Part shown: positions 49,289-56,943 of the stretch, piece by piece
How the letters are laid out: each line of letters begins with the position of its first letter
Numbering within the stretch: position 1 is the stretch's first letter
Assembly: GCF_010731895.1 (NCBI RefSeq)
Contig: NZ_AP022596.1
Location: 2,542,001-2,606,000 of the forward strand
Length of the DNA: 64,000 nt
Direction: 5' to 3'
Source of the DNA: Mycolicibacterium helvum
GTDB lineage: Bacteria; Actinomycetota; Actinomycetes; Mycobacteriales; Mycobacteriaceae
The notes under the pieces: generated by a model
Seen by the model: only the letters and a program-made list of their open reading frames with translations
Database searches by the model: none
Told to the model about the DNA's origin: nothing
Program-made: the position numbers and the translations under genes

Positions 49289-49829
49289 CACACCGTCCTG
49301 ACCTGCATGTTCAACAACCGCCCCAGTGAAGTTAGTCACAGCTCTTCTGTGAGCGCGATCATAACCCCTCATGTACCCCGAGGAAAATCGGCTCAACCAC
49401 CGCATCTGAGCGTGATCGGACGCTCTTGGTTTGGTGATTGCGGTCGGGGGTATCCAAAATCACAATCCAAAATCACCGTTGGCCAGCGGGGTTTCGGCGT
49501 GTCGCGCGGCGCGTCGCGACACATAGTCAGACGGTTAGCGAGGCAACCGATTTCGCTCATCCGTCGCCAACTTGTTGATCAGCGCGGTCTAGGGCCGTCG
49601 GGTTATCCACAGATACTGCCTGTCTCTGTGGCGAGATGGTGCGCTCAATGCCCATTCACCCGCGCGGACGCCTGTGGATAAACCTGTGGAAACTGTGGAT
49701 AGTCCAGTCATTGCTGCACGTTCCCGATTATCGAAGATGCACCGCGTGCCACAACCCTGACCGCGCGCCACACATCTCAGCCCGGCCGCAGCACTCCGGA
49801 CTGTGGTTGCGCTCGCTAGGCTGGTCCGC
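49289..49829. other. Intergenic region with DnaA-box-like sites and direct repeats
   Basis: No gene is convincing in this 540-base stretch. It contains a 12-base direct repeat (ATCCAAAATCAC at 49452-49463 and 49465-49476) and, at 49603-49702, four DnaA-box-like sequences. It precedes the DUF4328 gene and would hold its promoter. Confidence 0.6.
49603..49702. promoter_or_regulatory. Cluster of four DnaA-box-like sites
   Basis: TTATCCACA at 49603-49611 and its reverse complement TGTGGATAA at 49673-49681 are perfect boxes. TGTGGAAAC (49685-49693) and TGTGGATAG (49694-49702) differ by one or two bases. Three lie within 30 bases. The role could be DnaA titration or control of the adjacent gene. 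Confidence 0.6.
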
Positions 49830-50867
49830 GTGATTCAGGTGTGCTCCCAGTGCGGGACACGGTGGAACGTGCGCGACCGCCAGCGCGGCTGGTGCCCACG
49901 CTGCAACGGCGCACTGATGGCACCGGTCAATCCGCCGGATCCGCGCTGGAACTCCGGCGCGACGAGCCCACCACCGACCGGGCCACCCGGACCGCAGCGG
50001 AGTGGACCGCGCCTGCCACCGGGATTCCGCTGGATCGCGGTCCGGCCGGGGCCGCCGCCTCCGCCTCGTCGACGTCGTCGTCCACTCGGGCCGACGCCGC
50101 GCTACGCCTACATCCCGCGGTGGGGTCTCGCCGACCACGTCGTGCCGGCCGCACCGGGCGGTGAGGATGCCGTCAAGAAGGGACCGGCGCCGGTCACCGT
50201 CCGCGCTGCGCTGCTCTCGGCGATTACCGTCTTCGGCCTGGCCGCGGCGATCCACATCGTTCGCTATGTGTTGCTGTTGATCAACCGCACGTCGCTGCTG
50301 CCCCCTCTGGTCGCTGGCGCGGCGCTCTGGCTCGGCGTGTTGTTCAGCCTGGCCGCGATCGTGGCGGTGATCCTGACCGCCGTTGTGACGACGTCGTGGT
50401 TGATCGCGCGCCGCGCTGCGGTCTACGCACACCTTGGGCGGGACGACCCGCGGCCGGCGTGGGCGCTGTGGGCCGGATGTCTGGTGCCGGTCATCAACCT
50501 GGCGTGGGCGCCGGTGTACGTCATCGAGCTCGCCCACGCTGAGCAGACACAGGCGCGGCTGCGCGGGCCGATCGCGGCGTGGTGGATCGCCTGGATCCTG
50601 TCGACGGCCGTGTCGATCTTCGGGATCGCCACGAGTTTCACCAACAAACCCCAGGGGATCGCTGACAACACCGTGACGATGATCGTCGCCTACCTGCTGG
50701 GCGCGGGAGTGCTGGTGCTGCTGTGGCAGGTGTTCGACGCTTTCGTGCGCAAGCCCGTCGAACGGCCGCTGCACCGGTGGGTGGTGGTGGGAGCCGAGCA
50801 GCGCGCGCCGGCCGAGCCCGAATCGCCGCCATCGGTTGAGCCGGACCAACAGGAACCGGCAGCATAG
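49830..50867 (+). CDS. Zinc-ribbon DUF4328 membrane protein (Rv3843c-like)
   Basis: A 345-residue protein. The N-terminus is a zinc ribbon with CSQCGTRWNVRDRQR and CPRCN (four cysteines), then a Pro/Arg-rich linker to residue 100, and a DUF4328 domain with about six membrane helices. A Pro/Glu tail follows. Length and neighbours match Rv3843c (342). GTG 49830 gives the expected MIQVCSQCG start. The function is unknown; a sensory or assembly role is only a guess. It is followed four bases later by glpQ1. Confidence 0.85.
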   Translation: MIQVCSQCGTRWNVRDRQRGWCPRCNGALMAPVNPPDPRWNSGATSPPPTGPPGPQRSGPRLPPGFRWIAVRPGPPPPPRRRRRPLGPTPRYAYIPRWGLADHVVPAAPGGEDAVKKGPAPVTVRAALLSAITVFGLAAAIHIVRYVLLLINRTSLLPPLVAGAALWLGVLFSLAAIVAVILTAVVTTSWLIARRAAVYAHLGRDDPRPAWALWAGCLVPVINLAWAPVYVIELAHAEQTQARLRGPIAAWWIAWILSTAVSIFGIATSFTNKPQGIADNTVTMIVAYLLGAGVLVLLWQVFDAFVRKPVERPLHRWVVVGAEQRAPAEPESPPSVEPDQQEPAA

Positions 50868-50871
50868 GCCT

Positions 50872-51693
50872 ATGCACTCGGCCGGCGAACCGCACGGCGG
50901 GCACCCCTTCGTGGTTGCCCACCGCGGGGCTTCGGCCGAGCGTCCCGAGCACACGCTGGCCGCCTACGAGCTCGCACTGGCCGAAGGTGCCGACGGCGTC
51001 GAGTGCGATGTCCGGCTGACCCGCGACGGCCATCTGGTCTGTGTGCACGACCGGCGGGTGGACCGCACGTCGACAGGCACCGGCCTGGTCAGCGAGATGA
51101 CGCTGGCCGAACTCAAACGGCTCGATTGGGGGGCGTGGCACGGCAGTGCACATTCCGACGATCCGCCGACCGGCACCGGCCTGCTCACCCTCGACGATCT
51201 GGTTCGGCTGGTTCTGGACTGGAACCGGCCGGTGAAGATGTTCATCGAGACCAAGCACCCGGTGCGCTACGGCGGACTGGTGGAGAGCAAGGTGCTGGCA
51301 CTGCTGCATCGCTATGGCATCGCCGCACCGGCCTCGGCGGATCTGTCCCGTGCGGTGGTGATGTCGTTCTCGGCCGCGGCGGTGTGGCGGATCCGCCGCG
51401 CGGCGCCCCTGCTGCCGACCGTGCTGCTGGGCGAGACATCGCGATATCTGGGCGGCAGCGCCGCCACGACCGTCGGGGCGACGGCCGTCGGACCGTCGAT
51501 CGCGACGTTGCGGGAGCATCCCGAGCTCGTCGACCGGGCTGCTGCGCAGGGCCGCGCTATGTACTGCTGGACCGTCGACCACTACGAGGACATCGGCTAC
51601 TGCCGCGATCTCGGGGTCGGCTGGATCGCCACGAACCACCCCGGACGGACCAAAGCCTGGCTGCAGAACCCGTTGGCCGTCCCCGGCGACTAG
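50872..51693 (+). CDS. glpQ1: Glycerophosphodiester phosphodiesterase GlpQ1
   Basis: A 273-residue GDPD enzyme that cleaves glycerophosphodiesters to glycerol-3-phosphate and an alcohol. The catalytic motif AHRGASAERPEHT has the His-Arg and Glu needed; VECDVRLTRDGHLVCVHD carries the metal ligands and second His. No signal peptide is present, so it acts in the cytosol. ATG 50872 fits the 274-residue M. tuberculosis protein. Its stop codon overlaps the stop of the convergent LCP gene. Confidence 0.93.
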   Translation: MHSAGEPHGGHPFVVAHRGASAERPEHTLAAYELALAEGADGVECDVRLTRDGHLVCVHDRRVDRTSTGTGLVSEMTLAELKRLDWGAWHGSAHSDDPPTGTGLLTLDDLVRLVLDWNRPVKMFIETKHPVRYGGLVESKVLALLHRYGIAAPASADLSRAVVMSFSAAAVWRIRRAAPLLPTVLLGETSRYLGGSAATTVGATAVGPSIATLREHPELVDRAAAQGRAMYCWTVDHYEDIGYCRDLGVGWIATNHPGRTKAWLQNPLAVPGD

Positions 51694-52946
51694 GGCTGCC
51701 CGTCGAGCACCTGCTGCGGGATCGGTGAATCGGTGCGCAGCGCCCCGAACAACTGATCGGCCGCATCGGGGTCCCACAGCACCACCGAACCGGAGTCGCT
51801 TTCGGTGAACTCGCCGATCGGCACCGTGATCGCGGTGGTCGAGCCATGAAGCGCCCAGCCCAATACGGCTAGATCCCAGACGTGGTCGTCGTTGCCGACG
51901 GTCAATGACTCGACCGCGGCGTGTGGCACCGAGTACCAGCGCCACGGATTGAGCCACACCGCGGGGCTGCTGGCCTTGTGCATCACCGCGGCCATGAACT
52001 CGCGCTGGTGGACCATTCGGTCCAGATCGGCGCGCGGGGTTGCCCGCGATCGCACGTAACCCAGGGCGTTGCGGCCATCGAGGATCTGGCAGCCCGCAGG
52101 CAGGTTGACCCCGGCCAGTGGGTCATCGATCGGATCGGCCGGACACACCTGGACACCGCCGAGCCCGTCGACCACCACGGCGAAGCCGTCGAAACCGACT
52201 TCGGCGTAGTGGTCGAGATGCAGGCCCGTCGCCTGCTCGACGGTCTGGGCCAGCAGTGGCGCACCGCCCTCGGCGAATGCGGCATTGATCTTGTCCTTGC
52301 CGTGGCCGGGGATGTTCACGTAGGAGTCGCGGGGGATCGAGACCATCGTCGTGGGGGCGTTGGAGCCGAGAGCCGGGATGTGCACCACCAGGATGGTGTC
52401 GGTGCGGCCGTTGCCGACATCGCCGCCCGTGGTCAGTTCAGCCTGCTGTTCCGGGGTCAGGCCGGCTCTGCTGTCGGAGCCGACGAGTAGCCACGTGGTA
52501 CCCGCGCCCGCGGCGGGCCGGTCGGCATAGTCGAACACCGCGACCCGGCGCAGGCTGGAGTCGATCCAGACGGCGCCGCCGATGAGGCCCCCCGCCGCCA
52601 GTAGGACCACAACGATCAGCGTGACGAAAATCCTTCGCCCCCAACGCTTTTTGCGCTTCTGCTGCGGAGGCGCGGTGGGCGGGGGAGCGGGTGGCCGCGC
52701 GGACGGTGGCGGCGGAGGTCGCCGCGGTGGCGGCGGTGGTGTCTGCCGCGGTGGGCGCGGTGGTGGTGTCGGCACCGGGGCCCGCGGCGGTGGCGGGGGA
52801 GGCGGCGGCGGGGGCCGGCGACCCGGGTCGCGCCGGATCACCTGGGAAGGTTCGCGTAGGGGCGGGTGAGCCGGCGGCGGCGCTTGACGCGGTATCCGCT
52901 CGGTCGGCGGATCCGGCGGGGGGCGCCGCGGCCAGTCCTCGCTCAC
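51690..52946 (-). CDS. LytR-CpsA-Psr (LCP) family cell-wall ligase
   Basis: A 418-residue type II membrane protein. About 95 Pro/Arg-rich cytosolic residues precede one membrane helix (RRIFVTLIVVVLLAAGGLIGG, about 103-125). The LCP domain starts with LLVGSDSRAGL and includes SIPRDSYVNIPGHGKDKINA with conserved Arg and Asp, and YVRSRATPRADLDRM. LCP enzymes attach arabinogalactan or other glycopolymers to peptidoglycan. M. tuberculosis has a truncated LCP relative (Rv3840) in this neighbourhood; here the domain is full length. It follows the CPBP gene by 22 bases. Confidence 0.9.
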   Translation of the reverse strand: MSEDWPRRPPPDPPTERIPRQAPPPAHPPLREPSQVIRRDPGRRPPPPPPPPPPRAPVPTPPPRPPRQTPPPPPRRPPPPPSARPPAPPPTAPPQQKRKKRWGRRIFVTLIVVVLLAAGGLIGGAVWIDSSLRRVAVFDYADRPAAGAGTTWLLVGSDSRAGLTPEQQAELTTGGDVGNGRTDTILVVHIPALGSNAPTTMVSIPRDSYVNIPGHGKDKINAAFAEGGAPLLAQTVEQATGLHLDHYAEVGFDGFAVVVDGLGGVQVCPADPIDDPLAGVNLPAGCQILDGRNALGYVRSRATPRADLDRMVHQREFMAAVMHKASSPAVWLNPWRWYSVPHAAVESLTVGNDDHVWDLAVLGWALHGSTTAITVPIGEFTESDSGSVVLWDPDAADQLFGALRTDSPIPQQVLDGQP

Positions 52947-52968
52947 CAGGTCAATTTACGTGCCTGGC

Positions 52969-53736
52969 TCACGTGAGCCAGCCAAGATGACCGGCGAGTG
53001 CGACGTAGCCGACGAACGCGACGGTGTCGATGACGCCGTGCGCGATCACCAGGGGCCACAACCGGCCGGTGCGGCACCAGGCGTACCCGAAGACCAAGCC
53101 CATCACGAGATTGCCAAGCCCCGCCCCGAAGCCTTGATAGAGGTGGTACGTCCCGCGCAGCACGCTGGAGGCCAGGATCGCCCGGTTCTGGCTCAGGCCG
53201 AGCTGTTTGAGCCGGGTGATGAGGTAGCCGACCACGACGACCTCCTCCGCGAAGCCGTTGGCGAATGCCGACAGGATCAGCACGGGGATGCGCCACCAGG
53301 TGTCGTGCAACGCCGCAGGCTCCACCTCGGCGTTCATTCCGAGCCAACGGCCCGCCAGATACAGCAGCAGGCCGGGGATGCCGATGAGCGCGGCTAAACC
53401 AAGACCACCGAGGACGTCGACACGCCAGCGCACCCGTCCCAACCCGAGCCGGGCGGGCGTGATGCCGCTGCGCCACAACAGATAGAGGGCGAGGGTCCCC
53501 CAGGCCACCAGCTGGGCGACCGACGCGAGGTTCAGGCCGAGGTTGATCAGGTCGTAGCGGGACAGATTGGGGTTCAACCGAACTCGGTGTCCCGCGAGTC
53601 CGGACAGCACCGCGTCGACCAATTGCAGCGTCGCTATGACGGCGCTGACGCCGAAGGTGACGGCGAGCATCACGCCGACTTCGATGCGAAGGCCACGCCG
53701 GTCGGTGGCGAGGAACTCGTCGCGGCTGGTGCTCAC
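52969..53736 (-). CDS. CPBP-family intramembrane metalloprotease-like protein
   Basis: A 255-residue protein with about eight membrane helices. The CPBP (Abi/Rce1) motifs are FAEEVVVVGYL, in which the Arg of the usual EExxxR is replaced by a hydrophobic residue, and later HLYQGFGAGLGN and LVIAHGVIDT. Activity therefore needs the Glu pair and His residues only, and is uncertain. It sits 18 bases downstream of the DUF2470 gene in the same direction, so both could be IdeR-regulated. ATG 53736 is the start. Confidence 0.85.
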   Translation of the reverse strand: MSTSRDEFLATDRRGLRIEVGVMLAVTFGVSAVIATLQLVDAVLSGLAGHRVRLNPNLSRYDLINLGLNLASVAQLVAWGTLALYLLWRSGITPARLGLGRVRWRVDVLGGLGLAALIGIPGLLLYLAGRWLGMNAEVEPAALHDTWWRIPVLILSAFANGFAEEVVVVGYLITRLKQLGLSQNRAILASSVLRGTYHLYQGFGAGLGNLVMGLVFGYAWCRTGRLWPLVIAHGVIDTVAFVGYVALAGHLGWLT

Positions 53737-53754
53737 CCCGCCACGGTAATGGCC

Positions 53755-54525
53755 CTACATCCGGCGTGCGCGCAGCCCGTTGACGAACGGGCAACCCATC
53801 AGCAGCCGGATGGCCCGGCCCAAGCCGGGCACGTCCTGCACCGGCTCGCCGAACGGGAGGCGTACGTCGTGGTCACCGTCGGCGCCTTCGACGCGCAGTC
53901 GGACGCCGTAGCGGTCCAGGCCCAGCGGGCGGACCCGGCCACGCCGCAGCGGGGCGGGCAACTTGCCGGCCAGCCGCGCGAGCACTTCGGGATGATCGCT
54001 GTCCAGATGGCACAGCCAGGCCGACTCGAACTCGCAGAACGGGTCCGGTTGGGCGGCCATCAGATCGTTGAGCCCGACGGTCTCGGCGCCAGCAGCGTCG
54101 GCGACAACCACGGACTCCACCTCGAGCAGGAGCAGGGCCTGCCCTGACCCGATGTCCAGCAGCGCCGGGTTGGGGTGGTCGGTGGCGATCATGTCGACCA
54201 TGGTGCGAACCGCGTGCTCGGGTACGTGTTGTACCCGGCCTCGGATCCACACCAGGGATCGCACGGGTTCCCGCAACGGCAGCGGGGCAAAGTCGGTGAG
54301 CTCCAAGACGGCGGCGACGCCATCGGTACCGGCCGCGTGGGCGCGCACGGCCAGCGCGGACTGGATCGGCAGGCTCACCGCGAAGGAGCCGCCTGGCAGC
54401 AGGTGGTGAATAGGGGTGGTGGCCGGAGCGACATCGTCGGCGACCAGCATCGCTCCGGCAGCGCGCGCGCAGGCGCTGCGGACGCGTTCGGCGGTGGACG
54501 GCGTAGTGAGGGTCGCTGAAGTCAT
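53755..54525 (-). CDS. DUF2470 protein, Rv3839-like, probably iron-regulated
   Basis: A 256-residue protein matching Rv3839 (258). The N-terminal part resembles the pyridoxamine 5-phosphate oxidase-like split barrel of haem-utilisation proteins, and the C-terminal DUF2470 segment runs from about residue 170 (CHLDSDHPEVLARLAG). No signal peptide is seen. An IdeR-like box lies 18 bases upstream of the ATG, so iron limitation should derepress it. The function is unknown; haem or iron metabolism fits the family. Confidence 0.88.
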   Translation of the reverse strand: MTSATLTTPSTAERVRSACARAAGAMLVADDVAPATTPIHHLLPGGSFAVSLPIQSALAVRAHAAGTDGVAAVLELTDFAPLPLREPVRSLVWIRGRVQHVPEHAVRTMVDMIATDHPNPALLDIGSGQALLLLEVESVVVADAAGAETVGLNDLMAAQPDPFCEFESAWLCHLDSDHPEVLARLAGKLPAPLRRGRVRPLGLDRYGVRLRVEGADGDHDVRLPFGEPVQDVPGLGRAIRLLMGCPFVNGLRARRM

Positions 54526-54543
54526 CGCGCACCTTCCAGTTAG

Positions 54544-54562
54544 TGAGGTAAGCCTAAGTTAA
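54544..54562 (-). promoter_or_regulatory. IdeR (iron) box
   Basis: On the minus strand, TTAACTTAGGCTTACCTCA matches the 19-base IdeR consensus TTAGGTTAGGCTAACCTAA at 15 positions. It is 18 bases upstream of the DUF2470 start. M. tuberculosis Rv3839 has an iron box in the same place, supporting the call. pheA diverges from it. Confidence 0.75.
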
Positions 54563-54621
54563 CTATCGCCGCGTGGTCGCGCAAGGCTTTTCTCGACAGC
54601 CGACCCGATAGGGTTGGACCC

Positions 54622-55542
54622 GTGGCCCGCATCGCCTACCTCGGTCCCGAGGGCACGTTCACCGAAGCGGCACTTCTCAAGATGTGCGCTGCCGGTGTGG
54701 TTCCAGGTGGCGGTGAGGCCCAACCGAAGCCGGTGGACAGCACCCCGGCGGCCCTTTCCGCCGTCCGGGACGGCGCGGCAGATTTCGCGTGCGTACCGAT
54801 CGAGAACTCCATCGAGGGCAGCGTCCTGCCCACCCTGGACAGCCTGGCCACCGGGTCGCCGCTGCAGGTCTACGCCGAGCTGACGTTGGATGTCGCGTTC
54901 AGCATCGTGGTGCGCGACGGCAGCGTGAAGGACTCGGTGCGCACCGTCGCGGCGTTTCCGATCGCTGCCGCGCAGGTCCGCCGCTGGCTGGCCGCACATC
55001 TGCCGGAAGCCGTTCTGGTCCCGGCCAATTCGAATGCCGCCGCCGCCCAAGAGGTGGCAGCCGGACGCGCCGACGCCGGTGTCAGCACGGCGCTGGCCGC
55101 GCAACGCTACGGCCTGTCCAGCCTGGCCGACGGCGTTGTCGACGAACCCAATGCAAGGACACGGTTCGTCCTCGCCGGTCGCCCGGGCGCACCGCCTGCG
55201 CGTACAGGTGCCGACCGCACCTCGGTGGTGCTGCGTATCGCGAATACGCCCGGCGCGCTCGTGTCGGCGATGACCGAATTCGGCATCCGCGACATCGACC
55301 TGACCCGCATCGAGTCCAGGCCTACCCGAACCGAACTCGGCACCTACGTCTTCTTCCTGGACTGCGTCGGCCACATCGACGACAGCGCGGTCGCCGAGGC
55401 GCTCAAGGCCTTGCATCGGCGTTGCGCCGACGTTCGCTATCTCGGCTCGTGGCCGACGGAATCGGCGGCCGGTGCGACACCGCCGCAACTCGACGAGGCC
55501 GACCGGTGGCTGGCCCGACTTCGTGAGGGCAATCCGACATGA
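54622..55542 (+). CDS. pheA: Prephenate dehydratase
   Basis: A 306-residue enzyme converting prephenate to phenylpyruvate in phenylalanine synthesis. The catalytic domain begins IAYLGPEGTFTEAAL, contains FACVPIENSIEGSV with the conserved Glu-Asn-Ser, and FVLAGR. The C-terminal ACT domain (GALVSAMTEFGIRDIDLTRI then ESRPTRTELGTYVFF) is the phenylalanine allosteric site. GTG 54622 is the start. Its stop overlaps gpm2 ATG (ATGA). Confidence 0.95.
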   Translation: MARIAYLGPEGTFTEAALLKMCAAGVVPGGGEAQPKPVDSTPAALSAVRDGAADFACVPIENSIEGSVLPTLDSLATGSPLQVYAELTLDVAFSIVVRDGSVKDSVRTVAAFPIAAAQVRRWLAAHLPEAVLVPANSNAAAAQEVAAGRADAGVSTALAAQRYGLSSLADGVVDEPNARTRFVLAGRPGAPPARTGADRTSVVLRIANTPGALVSAMTEFGIRDIDLTRIESRPTRTELGTYVFFLDCVGHIDDSAVAEALKALHRRCADVRYLGSWPTESAAGATPPQLDEADRWLARLREGNPT

Positions 55543-56225
55543 GTGGACGGCTGATCCTGCTGCGTCACGGGCAATCGCACGGCAATGTCGAGCGTCGCCT
55601 CGACACCCGTCCGCCCGGGGCCGACCTCACCGACCTCGGCCGTGAACAGGCGCGCGATTTCGCCCTGGCCCGCGCGCGTCCGCCGGGGCTGCTGGTGCAT
55701 TCGATCGCCCGTCGGGCCGCTCAGACCGCGGCCGAGATCGGCAGCCAATTGCGGCTGTCCGCCGAGGAGTTCGGCGGCATCCACGAGGTGCAGGCCGGCG
55801 AACTGGAGAACCGCAACGACGAGGACGCGATCGAGGAGTTCAACGCGATCTATCAGCGGTGGCACCAGGGTGAGCTTGCGGTCCCGATGCCCGGCGGCGA
55901 AAGCGCCAGCGACGTCCTGGATCGCTACGTTCCGGTGATCACCGACCTACGGCTGCGCTTTCTGGACGACCACGCCTGGACCGAGGACATCGTCGTGGTC
56001 AGCCACGGCGCGGCGATCCGGTTGGTCGCGGCCACGCTGGCCGGTGTGGAGAGCAGTTTCGTGCTGGACCATCACCTGGCCAACACCGAGTCGGTGGTTT
56101 TGTCGCCGATCACCGACGGCCGCTGGAGCTGCGTGCAGTGGGGGGCGCTCAGCCCGCCGTTTTACCCCGAGCCCGACGTGCATCCAGTCGAGGACGCGCT
56201 GGAATCTGTCGACCCCATGGGCTGA
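55539..56225 (+). CDS. gpm2: Histidine phosphatase / phosphoglycerate mutase family protein Gpm2
   Basis: A 228-residue two-histidine phosphatase. The catalytic motif LILLRHGQSHGN provides the phosphorylated His, and VSHGAAIRL the second His; the Glu region is VQAGELENR. Its order pheA-gpm2 matches Rv3838c-Rv3837c. True mutase activity is doubtful without a longer sequence comparison, and a general phosphatase role is likely. ATG 55539 overlaps pheA. Confidence 0.88.
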   Translation: MSGRLILLRHGQSHGNVERRLDTRPPGADLTDLGREQARDFALARARPPGLLVHSIARRAAQTAAEIGSQLRLSAEEFGGIHEVQAGELENRNDEDAIEEFNAIYQRWHQGELAVPMPGGESASDVLDRYVPVITDLRLRFLDDHAWTEDIVVVSHGAAIRLVAATLAGVESSFVLDHHLANTESVVLSPITDGRWSCVQWGALSPPFYPEPDVHPVEDALESVDPMG

Positions 56226-56637
56226 CAGGAATTACCCGGCCAATCGGTTTGTTGTTTGCTGAGCGCACGCGCATCCGACCGTGTCGCAATCTATGACCAA
56301 AGTGTGAAATACCACTCCGGGACTATCGCAGCCGTCCTCGGTGCACTCCGCGCGATGCAGCGCGTGACGGATGAGCGTACCGTGGCAATGTCCCAGGCCA
56401 GCGGCGCATTCTCGGCAGCTTCGTACCATGCTTCGTTCTTAACACCGAGGCCCGCCGAAGCGGCGTTGCCACGCTGGGCCAGAGCAAGCTATTTTCGCCC
56501 GTAGCAAAAGTTGCTATGCAATTGCTGGTGAGGTGAGATATCTTGAGTGTCCTCGGCCCTTCGGGGGTGGGCTGGTTAACTGCCGGGCCAGCCAGCGACG
56601 TATTTAGTAATCCCGGCATGAAAAGTAAGGATTCATC
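56226..56637. other. Intergenic region after gpm2
   Basis: No gene or RNA is convincing in these 412 bases. GGCTGG and CCAGCC (56570-56592) could pair around an 11-base loop. The last 100 bases are less GC-rich and would hold the lipoprotein promoter; AAGGAT precedes the ATG. Confidence 0.5.
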
Positions 56638-56901
56638 ATGATGTCAGGTCGTTTGACTCGACAGATTGCGCTTTTTGCCGGCGGGCTCGCGATTGTCGGT
56701 ATGGGCACGCTGACCGCCTGCGGCAAGGACAAGGACAAGGCGCCGGAGAGCACCACGCCCACCACGACGACGAGCGCTCCCGCCCCGTCGCCCACGGAGA
56801 AGGCGGTGTCGCCTGGTGGCGCGAACTCCTTCACGCCCACCGTCAAGGCTCCGCCGGCGCCGACCGCGCTGCCCGGCAACGTCATCACCGGCGGCAACTA
56901 A
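56638..56901 (+). CDS. Small Thr/Pro-rich lipoprotein
   Basis: An 87-residue lipoprotein: basic start, hydrophobic segment and lipobox LTAC with Cys28. The mature part is Lys/Asp, then Thr/Pro/Ala-rich (TTPTTTTSAPAPSP), with no defined fold. It would be attached to the outer face of the membrane. AAGGAT precedes ATG 56638. It is 42 bases before the sedolisin gene in the same orientation and may be part of the operon. Confidence 0.8.
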   Translation: MMSGRLTRQIALFAGGLAIVGMGTLTACGKDKDKAPESTTPTTTTSAPAPSPTEKAVSPGGANSFTPTVKAPPAPTALPGNVITGGN

Positions 56902-56943
56902 GCCGCTCGGTCTGCACTCGTCAACAGCGACCCTCCGCCGACA

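Noticed and set aside
49603..49702. The chromosomal origin oriC
   Set aside because: The DnaA boxes are few, and the neighbours are DUF4328 and glpQ1 rather than dnaA/dnaN. It is kept only as a DnaA-binding candidate.
56256..56504. An 82-codon frame after gpm2
   Set aside because: There is no ribosome-binding site, the start would be a TTG, and composition resembles other chance frames in the gap.
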